The notes: generated by a model not told the origin, from the letters alone. A DNA stretch of 19,146 nt from Methylobacter sp. (GCA_023229605.1 JALNYY010000082.1:1-19146); one strand, 5' to 3'. Positions 1-6,728 are shown, counted from the stretch's first letter. Numbers and translations: made by a program.

Positions 1-1
1 T

Positions 2-472
2 GCGCGGGTTGCGCAACAATTATCGCCGACCGTCTCAGAAACGCCGTCATGCTCCACAGAACAAACTATCACCATGGATGTGTTGAAAAAAGGTTATTCG
101 CCCAGCCGGTTTACTCTTCGCAAGGGAGTACCGGTCAAATGGGTCATTGACGGCAAGGAATTGACCGAATGCAACAAGGTTATCGTGGTTCCTCAGTACG
201 GGCTTGAAATCAAGCTGCAACCAGGAAAACAGATCGTAGAATTTACGCCAACGGATACTGGCGTGGTTCCGTGGAGCTGCTGGATGGGTATGATTCCAGG
301 GACCTTTATCATCGTCGATACCGAGTCTGCCGCTGAAGAGAAAAAGCTGCCCGGCCGGCCCGCCGAACCGGAAATCCCGGCAACCGAAACGGATCAACAG
401 CGCCTGATTCGTCAATTCAAGCAACTCTGGCGTCAATTGGAGTCTTTTTATCAGTCTATCCGTACCGGATAG
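2..472 (+). CDS. C-terminal cupredoxin domain of a metal-transport membrane protein (5' end outside window)
   Basis: The frame is open from the left edge to TAG at 470-472, so this is the 3' part of a longer gene. The visible part is a cupredoxin-like domain: a GYSPSRFTLRKGVPVKW segment, then TECNK, then PWSCWMGMIPGTF. Numbered from the internal ATG at 74, the likely metal ligands are Cys33, Cys69 and a Met of the CWMGM stretch (Met71 or Met73), in place of the His ligands of classical blue-copper proteins. Established knowledge: cupredoxins with this CWMGM signature are typically fused to the C-terminus of TauE/SafE- or UreH-like membrane proteins that often carry a heavy-metal-associated domain. 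The fused upstream part is therefore inferred, not seen. The last 50 or so residues are a charged, Gln-rich tail without recognisable motif. A role in copper handling is likely. The internal ATG at 74 is not the true start, because the cupredoxin fold begins upstream of it. Confidence 0.75.
   Translation, partial: ARVAQQLSPTVSETPSCSTEQTITMDVLKKGYSPSRFTLRKGVPVKWVIDGKELTECNKVIVVPQYGLEIKLQPGKQIVEFTPTDTGVVPWSCWMGMIPGTFIIVDTESAAEEKKLPGRPAEPEIPATETDQQRLIRQFKQLWRQLESFYQSIRTG
456..472 (+). terminator. Hairpin over the stop codon, possible terminator
   Basis: CTATCCG, a TAC loop and CGGATAG form a perfect 7-bp stem whose right arm contains the TAG stop of the cupredoxin gene. The bases that follow (473-490) are moderately T-rich but have no clean run of T. 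It could end transcription of the upstream gene; a translational or chance origin is also possible. Confidence 0.35.
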
Positions 473-592
473 CAGTGTATTTCTGGTTTTAATTGCAAGC
501 AATCATGTTGCGGGAGCGGCTTTTATGCCCTTACTAAAGTTTCTTCTACAACATTGCCGATTGTGATGTGCGATAAATATAACTTACCGGCG

Positions 593-611
593 GCAGGCAA
601 CGTTTGCCTGC
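593..611. other. GC-rich hairpin in the intergenic region
   Basis: GCAGGCAA, loop CGT, TTGCCTGC form a perfect 8-bp stem. A G-T wobble and a further C-G pair can extend it outward. It is not followed by a T-run on either strand, so an intrinsic terminator is uncertain. It may be part of an untranslated RNA or a spare terminator for the cupredoxin gene. Confidence 0.4.
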
Positions 612-671
612 TGTTAAGCGGAAGTTAGCAAACTATTCAAAATTATCGACATAGATAATCCGTTAGCCAAT

Positions 672-728
672 TTAATTAAACTGTGTCATTTAACGCGTAA
701 CCTATGCGATATAACACGGTTTAATTAA
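672..728. repeat. Long imperfect inverted repeat, AT-rich
   Basis: The left arm TTAATTAAACTGTGT (672-686) is matched by the right arm ACACGGTTTAATTAA (714-728). Fourteen of 15 positions pair, and the mismatch is a G-T wobble. The spacer is 27 bp. It lies upstream of the first gene of the putative copper/thiol run and could be a paired operator or the stem of an RNA. No known regulator consensus is recognised. Confidence 0.5.
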
Positions 729-754
729 TGGCCTGGCCTCTGCGCTTCCTAATA

Positions 755-780
755 TATTGATTAATATATGTTAATCAATA
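755..780. promoter_or_regulatory. Perfect 10-bp-arm inverted repeat, candidate operator
   Basis: TATTGATTAA (755-764) and TTAATCAATA (771-780) are exact inverted repeats separated by TATATG. The size and symmetry suit a dimeric transcription factor. It is centred about 220 bp upstream of the gene starting at 991. The TTGAT/ATCAA halves resemble FNR half-sites, but they are 12 bp apart rather than 4, so FNR is not supported. The regulator is unknown. Confidence 0.45.
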
Positions 781-990
781 CGGCATATATCATGCGTTGT
801 AGTTTGTGCAGGGTGTTTGTTAAATTCATAAACTCAGTGTGTTTTATATAACATATTGCTTGCTATACATTTTTTATTAATAATGTAAACCGGTTAAACG
901 CTCGTACTTCCCTCTGGAAACCGTCAAATCAACGCATCTGACGTTGCCCATGATCCCGAATAAAATAGTTAAATAACAAACGCATTACTG

Positions 991-1287
991 ATGAGAAATT
1001 CGTCGTTATTTTTTTTGTGTTTATCGACAGAAGTGTTGTTGCTGGGACTGCTCCTGGTTCATGCTTCTTTTAGCGAATCTGCGCGGCAGGAAACCGTTGA
1101 AGAAAAAGCGGCAATGGTTAAATCGCTGAAACTGACGGATCTGTGCCTTTTTACCGAAGCCCGCTATACCCGTCATCTGTCTCAGGCCGATTTGAACACG
1201 GCATTTCAGGACCATCCGTTGTCGCTGGAACATTTCCCGTCCGGTTCTTTTACCCAGCCACCCGAAAGCATTAGAAAACTCCCATGA
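991..1287 (+). CDS. Small exported or membrane-anchored protein of the ABC/NosL operon
   Basis: A 98-residue protein of unknown function. Residues 5-27 form a hydrophobic stretch (SLFFLCLSTEVLLLGLLLV) typical of a signal peptide or N-terminal anchor, so the remainder should lie in the periplasm. The central part has a TDLCLFTEARYTRHLSQADL stretch and a HFPSGSF segment that look like a compact conserved core. Its TGA overlaps the ATG of the permease gene (ATGA at 1284-1287), which implies translational coupling and a shared function with the transporter. There is no good Shine-Dalgarno sequence before 991; this start was kept because it supplies the hydrophobic N-terminus. It may be a substrate-binding or accessory subunit, but nothing in it identifies a ligand. 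The single cysteine of the soluble part is Cys52. Confidence 0.75.
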   Translation: MRNSSLFFLCLSTEVLLLGLLLVHASFSESARQETVEEKAAMVKSLKLTDLCLFTEARYTRHLSQADLNTAFQDHPLSLEHFPSGSFTQPPESIRKLP

Positions 1288-2534
1288 AAAACTGGATTGA
1301 AAAACAGCGTTACATTATAGACTTCACCATCTCTTCGCTGCTGCGCAGGAAGGTGAAAAACTTCGGCTTGCTGGTCTTATACACCCTCATTGTCTTCATT
1401 CTGGCCTCAACGATGTTTTTTACATACTCCATCAAAAAGGAGGCCTCGCTGATCCTGAAGGGCGCACCGGAAATTGTCGTGCAAAAAATCGTGGCCGGGC
1501 GGCACGACCTTTTTCCGGTCAGTTATATCGAAACCATTAAAAACATCCGTGGGGTGGCCGCCGTCGAAAGCCGGTTGTGGGGCTATTATTACGACAGTTT
1601 GGTCAGCGCCAACTACACGCTGCTGACTCCGTCAGCCAGCGGGGACACTGCGGAGACACTCAAGTCATCCGCCAAAACCACGGTGGTTGAAAGCGAATCC
1701 GACAACCATCAGCCGGCTAAACCCCTGTTTGAACTGGGCGGCGCGGTGCTCGAACCCGGAACGCTGATTATCGGCAACGGGATTGCGCGTCTTCGCAATA
1801 TCGGCAAGGGCGATTACATGCCGTTTCGCGCCTTTGACGGCAGTATTTTGAATTTCAGGATTGCAGGTACCTTATCCTCGCAATCCGAATTGGTCTCATC
1901 CGATTTGATGCTGATTACCGGGGAAGACTTTAGAAAACTGTTCGGCATCGACCAGAGCCATGTGACCGATCTTACCGTAGTAGTCAACAATCCCAGCGAG
2001 ATTGCGATGGTGGCGTCGAAAATAAAAAAACGCCTGCCCGATGCCCGGCCGATTATCCGGGACGAAATTCTGAGAACCTACGATTCCATCTTCAACTGGC
2101 GCGGAGGCATGATGATCGTCATTTTCTCCGCAGCCGTGCTCGCCTTCGTTATTTTCGCCTGGGACAAGGCCTCCGGCCTCAGCGCTGGCGAACGGCGAGA
2201 AATCGGCATACTCAAGGCCGTAGGCTGGGAAACCTCGGACGTGATCCAGATGAAATTTTGGGAAGGGGCTGTGGTTTCGCTGACGGCTTTTTTCACCGGC
2301 GTGATTCTGGCTTATGTGCATGTGTTTTTTACCGGTTCCATTGTCTTTGAACCGGCGCTGAAGGGTTGGTCCAGCCTTTATCCCAATTTCGAGCTGACAC
2401 CTTTCGTCAATCTTGAGCAACTGACTACGCTGTTTTTTCTGACCGTGGTTCCCTATACCGTCGCAACCATAGTACCGATCTGGAGGGCTGCGACCATCGA
2501 CCCGGATTCGGCGATGAGATTTACCGGAGAATAA
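1284..2534 (+). CDS. ABC transporter permease, FtsX/MacB family
   Basis: A 416-residue inner-membrane protein with the layout of the MacB/LolC-E/FtsX permeases. One membrane segment lies at about residues 27-50, a large periplasmic domain follows (about 51-275), and three membrane segments lie near the C-terminus (about 276-293, 330-352 and 380-400). It ends in the family's usual cytoplasmic motif, here WRAATIDPDSAMRF. The GERREIGILKAVGWETSDV stretch between segments 2 and 3 is the coupling region that contacts the ATPase. Such type VII ABC systems do not act as classical importers; they transmit force to the periplasm to move lipoproteins, peptides or small molecules. The ATPase gene follows after three bases. 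This is not NosY, which is a six-segment ABC-2-type permease. The substrate is unknown; the neighbouring NosL and thioredoxin genes suggest a link with copper or envelope thiols. Confidence 0.88.
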   Translation: MKNWIEKQRYIIDFTISSLLRRKVKNFGLLVLYTLIVFILASTMFFTYSIKKEASLILKGAPEIVVQKIVAGRHDLFPVSYIETIKNIRGVAAVESRLWGYYYDSLVSANYTLLTPSASGDTAETLKSSAKTTVVESESDNHQPAKPLFELGGAVLEPGTLIIGNGIARLRNIGKGDYMPFRAFDGSILNFRIAGTLSSQSELVSSDLMLITGEDFRKLFGIDQSHVTDLTVVVNNPSEIAMVASKIKKRLPDARPIIRDEILRTYDSIFNWRGGMMIVIFSAAVLAFVIFAWDKASGLSAGERREIGILKAVGWETSDVIQMKFWEGAVVSLTAFFTGVILAYVHVFFTGSIVFEPALKGWSSLYPNFELTPFVNLEQLTTLFFLTVVPYTVATIVPIWRAATIDPDSAMRFTGE

Positions 2535-2537
2535 GTC

Positions 2538-3209
2538 ATGATCGAGTTGATGAATGTTAAAAAGGTTTTCAACGCGGGCAATCCCAGCGAGTTTTCGGCG
2601 CTGAACAGCGTCAATCTGCGTATAGCGGAAAACCAGGTCACCGTGCTGAAAGGCCCCAGCGGGTCCGGGAAAACCACGCTGTTAAGCATCGTCGGCTGCA
2701 TGAGCCGGCCTTCGGCGGGGCGCGTAAAGCTGCAAGGGCGTGAAATAACCAGCCTGCCGGAACGTTTTTTGACCGACATACGCCGCAAGACCTTCGGTTT
2801 CATTTTTCAACAACCCAATCTGATCAAGGGCATATCGGTATTGGACAACGTCATGTTGCCGGCCTACCCGCTGGGAGAAAAGCGTTCTATTCTGAAAACT
2901 AAGGCGATGAAAGGTCTGGCCGAGCTTAATATTGCCGACAAAGCGGCCTCGAAAGTCGAATGGCTGTCCGGCGGTGAAGCCCAGCGCGCCTCTATTGTGC
3001 GAGCTCTTATCAACGACCCGCACATCATCATTGCCGATGAACCGACCGCTCACCTCGATACCAAACTATCGTACCGGTTCATGGAAATTATCGAGAAATT
3101 CAAAGCGGAAGGCAAAACCGTGATCATCACCAGCCATGATCCGCTGGTCTATGAATCCGCCATGGTGGACAGGGTGGTCAAGCTCCGCGACGGCCAAATC
3201 GAGGATTAG
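2538..3209 (+). CDS. ABC transporter ATP-binding protein, LolD/MacB type
   Basis: A 223-residue ATPase with all catalytic motifs intact: Walker A GPSGSGKT (39-46), the Q-loop at Gln91-92, signature LSGGEAQR (143-150), Walker B IIIADEP (163-169) and the switch His200 in TSHD. It belongs to the LolD/MacB/FtsE subgroup that pairs with FtsX-like permeases. A GGAG at 2527-2530 sits well before the ATG. The gene starts three bases after the permease stop and is followed two bases later by a membrane-protein gene, so the three are very likely one transcript. It should hydrolyse ATP in the cytoplasm as a dimer bound to the permease encoded upstream. Confidence 0.93.
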   Translation: MIELMNVKKVFNAGNPSEFSALNSVNLRIAENQVTVLKGPSGSGKTTLLSIVGCMSRPSAGRVKLQGREITSLPERFLTDIRRKTFGFIFQQPNLIKGISVLDNVMLPAYPLGEKRSILKTKAMKGLAELNIADKAASKVEWLSGGEAQRASIVRALINDPHIIIADEPTAHLDTKLSYRFMEIIEKFKAEGKTVIITSHDPLVYESAMVDRVVKLRDGQIED

Positions 3210-3211
3210 TC

Positions 3212-4225
3212 GTGATCCTGCATCCCACCGTCATCGCCAATCTGCTGGCCGCCTATATTTCCAGCGGCATGGTTCTGTATGCCATGTTTTATGGTGTGCA
3301 AATACTTAAGTCTTGGGATATTCAGAGCGGCCATGAATTGCAGCTGGCGCTGGAGCGCAAAACCTACCTGATTTCGACACTGCTCTCGTATGTTTTCGGC
3401 CTGCAACTGCTGTCCCTGTTTTTGTATATATTTACCGCCGACAGCCTGACCCCGCTTTTTGTCGGGGCCATGTGCGCTGCGGGCACCTTAAACGTCGATG
3501 GCTTCGGCTATCCAACACTGGCGCTGAAAATTTTCAACTTTATTCTGGCCGGCCTGTGGCTGATTTTGAATTATGCCGATAACCAGGGTTACGACTACCC
3601 TCTGATCAAAAAGAAGTACCTGCTGCTGGCGTTCGTCGCGCCCTTTATCATCCTGGAGACGATACTGGAGAGCGGCTACTTTCTGAGCATGAAGGCGGAT
3701 GTGATTACTTCCTGTTGCGGCAGTTTGTTCAGCAGCGAGCGGGTAACAGGCATAGGCTCTGAAATCGCATCAATGCCGGCGCTGCCGATGATGTGGTTTT
3801 TTTACAGCGCCATGTTATGCACACTGATATGCGGGATTTTTTTCTATCTGAAAGGCTTAGGCGGCTATCTGTATGCCGCGCTGAGTTTGCTGATGTTTAT
3901 CGTCTCACTGGTTTCCATCGTATCCTTCATTTCGCTGTACATCTATGAACTGCCGACCCATCACTGTCCGTTCTGCATCATCATGCAAGAGTATAACTAT
4001 ATCGGTTATCTGCTTTATATCCTCCTGTTCGGCGCCGTGGTGTCGGGCCTTGGCGTCGGCGCATTGCTTCCGTTTCGCCAGGTGGAAAGCCTGCTATCCA
4101 TGCTTGGCGGGTTCATCCGCAAGCTGGCCCTAGCCTCCATTATTTTATATGTAGCGTTTACCGCACTGGTCAGTTATGAAATTGTTTTCTCTAGTTTGGT
4201 TATTGCTTATGAAGTTGTCTATTAA
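3212..4225 (+). CDS. Polytopic membrane protein with paired cysteines, uncharacterised
   Basis: A 337-residue protein with about eight hydrophobic segments (roughly 5-30, 52-75, 104-121, 136-157, 192-213, 217-245, 262-286 and 303-335). It starts with GTG, two bases after the ATPase stop, with GAGG at 3201-3204 as ribosome site. Cysteines sit in suggestive places: Cys88 in GAMCAAGTLN, Cys168-Cys169 in a loop (TSCCGS), Cys203 and Cys207 within a membrane segment, and a CPFC motif (252-255) preceded by two histidines. A CXXC beside HH at a membrane edge, with a second Cys pair in another loop, could serve thiol-disulfide exchange in the manner of DsbB or VKOR, or could bind metal. Neither is proven; I recognise no named family. 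Its position between an ABC pair and nosL/tlpA-like genes supports a role in the same envelope process. Confidence 0.8.
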   Translation: MILHPTVIANLLAAYISSGMVLYAMFYGVQILKSWDIQSGHELQLALERKTYLISTLLSYVFGLQLLSLFLYIFTADSLTPLFVGAMCAAGTLNVDGFGYPTLALKIFNFILAGLWLILNYADNQGYDYPLIKKKYLLLAFVAPFIILETILESGYFLSMKADVITSCCGSLFSSERVTGIGSEIASMPALPMMWFFYSAMLCTLICGIFFYLKGLGGYLYAALSLLMFIVSLVSIVSFISLYIYELPTHHCPFCIIMQEYNYIGYLLYILLFGAVVSGLGVGALLPFRQVESLLSMLGGFIRKLALASIILYVAFTALVSYEIVFSSLVIAYEVVY

Positions 4226-4240
4226 ACCTGTTCCTGCATA

Positions 4241-4295
4241 TGTAGGGCGTGCCGTGCGCGCCTTAGGAGCTAAGGCGCGCACGGCACGCCCTACA
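4241..4295. repeat. Perfect palindrome, 26-bp arms with 3-nt loop (REP/MITE-like)
   Basis: The left arm 4241-4266 (starting TGTAGGGCGTGCC) and the right arm 4270-4295 (ending GGCACGCCCTACA) pair at all 26 positions around a GAG loop. Palindromes beginning GTAGGGCG/GTAGGGTGCG recur in many bacterial genomes as dispersed repeats, so this is probably a mobile REP-like element rather than a host operator. It lies in the 82-bp gap before the nosL-like gene. No T-run follows on either strand, so it should slow or protect RNA rather than terminate it. The frame through it stays open from an ATG at 4176, which creates an artificial longer reading frame. Confidence 0.85.
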
Positions 4296-4307
4296 GCGAA
4301 TTTTCTT

Positions 4308-4817
4308 ATGTCAGGAACAACCGCCTTTTCCCGACCGCCATATCCCAAAATAATGCTTTGCCTGTTTCTGCTTTTCAGTATGAACATCAGCTATGGCGAC
4401 GAACCCGAAGTTACCATCAAAAAAACCGACCGTTGCCCTGTTTGCGGCATGTTTGTCTACAAATACCCGAAATGGGTGGCCCAAATCATCTTCAAGGATG
4501 GTTCCTATTATTTCTACGACGGCGCGAAAGATATGTTCAAACATATTTTCGACACAGCGAAATATACGCCAGGAAAAACGGCGGGGAATATCAAGGATAT
4601 TTACGTTACCGATTATTACGAAGTGGAGTTGATCGATGCAAAATCGGCCTTTTATGTGATCGGTTCGGATGTGTTAGGCCCGATGGGTCACGAATTGCTG
4701 CCGTTCAAGAATCGGGAGTCCGCGCAGGAATTTATGGAAGATCATAAAGGCAAATCCATCATCCGTTTTCAGGATGTGACCACGGCCATTATCGAGTCAC
4801 TGGATCACCGGACATGA
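4308..4817 (+). CDS. NosL-family periplasmic copper-binding protein
   Basis: A 169-residue protein from the ATG at 4308. Residues 1-30 make a signal peptide: an n-region with Arg9 and Lys14, hydrophobic core 15-27, and a likely cut after SYG30. The mature part has the NosL hallmarks: CPVCGM (43-48), an aromatic YPKWVAQIIFKDG stretch, and GSDVLGPMGHELLPF (119-133). NosL proteins bind Cu(I) and deliver it to nitrous oxide reductase, usually as lipoproteins; here no lipobox is seen and no nosZ is nearby, so the target is probably another cuproenzyme. An upstream in-frame ATG (4176) would run through the palindrome at 4241-4295 and overlap the previous gene by 50 bp; I reject it because that extension is repeat-derived and pushes the signal peptide inside the protein. 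No start in this region has a good Shine-Dalgarno sequence. The stop overlaps the next ATG (ATGA). Confidence 0.88.
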   Translation: MSGTTAFSRPPYPKIMLCLFLLFSMNISYGDEPEVTIKKTDRCPVCGMFVYKYPKWVAQIIFKDGSYYFYDGAKDMFKHIFDTAKYTPGKTAGNIKDIYVTDYYEVELIDAKSAFYVIGSDVLGPMGHELLPFKNRESAQEFMEDHKGKSIIRFQDVTTAIIESLDHRT

Positions 4818-5341
4818 GGATGATCCGAAGCTTGGCGATATTGCTGCTGGTAGCTACGGCGCTTGGCGGATGCAATAAGCATGCAGGATTGCAGATCGGA
4901 GACACTGTACCCGACGTTACCCTAACCGATTTTCAGGGCAAATCAGTAACCCTGCCCAAAGACATCAAAGGCAAGGTTGCGCTTGTGCATTTTTGGGGCA
5001 TCGATTGCTGTTTCTGCGACAAAGGAATTCTTTTGTCCCTGGAGCCTCTTTATCAAAAATACAAGGACAAGGGTTTTGTGCCGGTGACGATCAATGAAAG
5101 CCGAATCGACAAAACCGATCAGCGGCTCAAAATGTTCGAACGGCTGACTTATCCGATGCTGACCGATGAATACGGCCTGGTGGCCAAACACTTTGGCGTC
5201 ATCGGCCTGCCGACCACCTTTGTTATCGACGAGCAAGGTATTGTCCGGGACAAGATCACCGGTGAAGCCGGTATCGAAGAATATGAAAGACGTTTTACAA
5301 CCATCCTAAACAAAGGAGTTTTTTATGAAAACGGTCATTAA
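4814..5341 (+). CDS. TlpA/ResA-like thioredoxin-fold lipoprotein
   Basis: A 175-residue protein with a lipoprotein signal: basic start MRMIR, hydrophobic core, lipobox ALGGC with Cys20 as the lipidation site. The mature part is an AhpC/TSA-TlpA thioredoxin fold: DTVPDVTLTDFQGKSVTL, then active site WGIDCCFC with catalytic pair Cys65/Cys68, and the cis-Pro loop GLPTTFVID (Pro133). An extra Cys66 between the pair is unusual. Such TlpA/ResA/CcmG-like proteins reduce specific disulfides, including copper-site cysteines during cytochrome oxidase assembly. It probably keeps the NosL CXXC sites or the membrane partner's cysteines reduced, fed by DsbD. The start overlaps the upstream nosL stop by four bases, and the 3' end overlaps the next gene by 17 bases, so it belongs firmly to the operon. 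It is anchored in the envelope, facing the periplasm. Confidence 0.9.
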   Translation: MRMIRSLAILLLVATALGGCNKHAGLQIGDTVPDVTLTDFQGKSVTLPKDIKGKVALVHFWGIDCCFCDKGILLSLEPLYQKYKDKGFVPVTINESRIDKTDQRLKMFERLTYPMLTDEYGLVAKHFGVIGLPTTFVIDEQGIVRDKITGEAGIEEYERRFTTILNKGVFYENGH

Positions 5342-6728
5342 AATAGCCTTCATGCTGGTGATATTCCCGTTTACACTGATGCCGGACGAGGTATCTGCCG
5401 AGGAGGCGCACAAACGCGAAAGCTGCCGGGTTTGCGGCATGTACATCGACCAGTACCAAAAGAGCGCCGCCGAATTGATTCTTAAAGACGGCACGATGGA
5501 GCATACCTGCGGCGCCGCCTGTATGCTCCGTGAAGTCGAGGACGCCGGCGGCCTGTCTTCGTTCAAGTCGGTCAAAGTGCATGACTGGGTCTCGGGTAAG
5601 CTGGTGGATGCGGAAACGGCCACTTATGTCCTCGGCAGTAATGTGATTCCGGACATGGTGCCGAACTATATCGCTTTCGCCAAGCGCGAGGAAGCCGAAG
5701 CCTTCGTCGCCAAGGAAGGCGGCGAGGTGATCGACTTTAACATTGCCTACAATGACGTTTCGCCGGTGGGCACGACTACGCCGTTTCGGATTCGCACTGC
5801 GGTAACGCCGGGCAAGGGGAACTTCAGCGCCGGCATGGTCTACGGCTATCAGCAAAAAGACGATCTCAAAATCGGTTCCAACGGCGTGGACCCGACTAGT
5901 TTTATCCAAGGCAACAGAGCTCAGCCGAAAGCTCCGCAAGAAATGCAGGTTCAGCAACAAGCCCTGACGTTCAATTACTCGCCAACCGATAATCTCGCTC
6001 TGTTCATGAACGTGCCATGGTTCGAAAAAAGGATGACTACCCTGACGCAACCTACGGCAGGACGTTTCGGACAGACGGTCGATAACACCAATGGACTCGG
6101 TGACATTAGCCTCGAAGGGCGTTACAACCTGTGGCGCAGCACCCGCTGGGATAAGTTCGCCACGGTTCTGCTCGGCACCAGTTTGCCCACAGGTCAATTC
6201 AATGCCGCCCGCGATGCGACGACCGGCTTGATCTCTCAGGGACCTGGACTGCAACTGGGCAAAGGCGTTGCAACTTTCACCGGCGGGATGCTCTATTCCC
6301 AGCGCTGGAAGGATTTCTGGGTACACACCACGGCCCTCTACAATGTCAACCCGGAAAATAGCGACAACTATGCATTTGGTGACGTTGCTTCGGCCGGTCT
6401 GGCCTTGCATTACACGCCAAACTATAACTGGATGGTCGGTATTGAAATGGACGCCAGCTACACGGAGAAAAATCAAGACCTACGCAGCAAGATCGGCAAT
6501 ACCGGAGGCACCGTCACCAATCTGGCGTTTGTCTCCGACTACCGGTTTCTCAATGCCTTTGGCGGAAATTTCAAGTTGCGGGGGTCGGTCGGCTTGCCGG
6601 TTTACGAGGACCTGAATTCCCAGAAGATGACGAACACCCGAGGACAGTACGAACAGGTTCAACTGGGTAACGGGTTCTTCGGCAATCTCTCCGTTGTTTG
6701 GACTTTCCGTAGCGCTCCGGACTATTGA
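5325..6728 (+). CDS. NosL domain fused to a predicted outer-membrane beta-barrel
   Basis: A 467-residue two-domain protein. A signal peptide (about 1-25, cut after VSA) precedes a NosL domain at about 30-140, with CRVCGM (34-39), a second Cys pair in HTCGAACM (Cys62, Cys66), and GSNVIPDMVPNYIAF in place of the usual GPMGxEL. From about residue 155 to the end it has alternating polar/hydrophobic strands, Gly and aromatic residues, a GLGDISLEGRYNLW motif and a final aromatic residue, as in MetA-pathway/phenol-degradation-type outer-membrane transporters. Ribosome site AAAGGAG lies before ATG 5325, inside the end of the thioredoxin gene. A copper-binding domain tethered to a barrel would place copper loading or capture at the outer membrane. 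NosL and this barrel type are known separately; the fused role is inference. A frame error joining two genes is unlikely because both parts share one uninterrupted frame. Confidence 0.85.
   Translation: MKTVIKIAFMLVIFPFTLMPDEVSAEEAHKRESCRVCGMYIDQYQKSAAELILKDGTMEHTCGAACMLREVEDAGGLSSFKSVKVHDWVSGKLVDAETATYVLGSNVIPDMVPNYIAFAKREEAEAFVAKEGGEVIDFNIAYNDVSPVGTTTPFRIRTAVTPGKGNFSAGMVYGYQQKDDLKIGSNGVDPTSFIQGNRAQPKAPQEMQVQQQALTFNYSPTDNLALFMNVPWFEKRMTTLTQPTAGRFGQTVDNTNGLGDISLEGRYNLWRSTRWDKFATVLLGTSLPTGQFNAARDATTGLISQGPGLQLGKGVATFTGGMLYSQRWKDFWVHTTALYNVNPENSDNYAFGDVASAGLALHYTPNYNWMVGIEMDASYTEKNQDLRSKIGNTGGTVTNLAFVSDYRFLNAFGGNFKLRGSVGLPVYEDLNSQKMTNTRGQYEQVQLGNGFFGNLSVVWTFRSAPDY

Larger units (their letters stand above)
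473..990. other. AT-rich intergenic region, no gene seen
   Basis: About 520 bp without a convincing coding frame on either strand. It is clearly more AT-rich than the flanking genes. It holds a GC-rich hairpin (593-611) and two long AT-rich inverted repeats (672-728 and 755-780), described separately. It is the only long upstream space for the gene run that starts at 991, so it probably carries that run's promoter and operators. A TAAAAT at 961-966 could be a -10 element, but no matching -35 element is convincing. A small RNA cannot be excluded. Confidence 0.6.

Noticed and set aside
757..778. FNR/CRP-type site at the TTGAT...ATCAA dyad
   Set aside because: The half-sites are 12 bp apart, whereas FNR needs about 4 and CRP about 6.
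905..922. CueR/MerR-like copper operator (TTCC-N4-GGAA)
   Set aside because: The dyad is only 4 bp per arm and is not placed between recognisable -35 and -10 boxes, so it is not above chance.
1284..3209. NosF/NosY-type copper ABC transporter
   Set aside because: The permease has the FtsX/MacB layout of one plus three membrane segments with a large periplasmic domain, not six ABC-2-type segments, and no NosD is present.
4176..4307. N-terminal extension of the nosL-like gene from ATG 4176
   Set aside because: It overlaps the previous gene by 50 bp and translates a palindromic repeat; the signal peptide fits a start at 4308.
5295..6476. Long open antisense frame (about 390 codons) opposite the NosL-barrel gene
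   Set aside because: The plus-strand protein has a signal peptide, ribosome site, NosL motifs and operon overlaps, while the antisense translation shows no domain or plausible start context. It is a codon-bias shadow.
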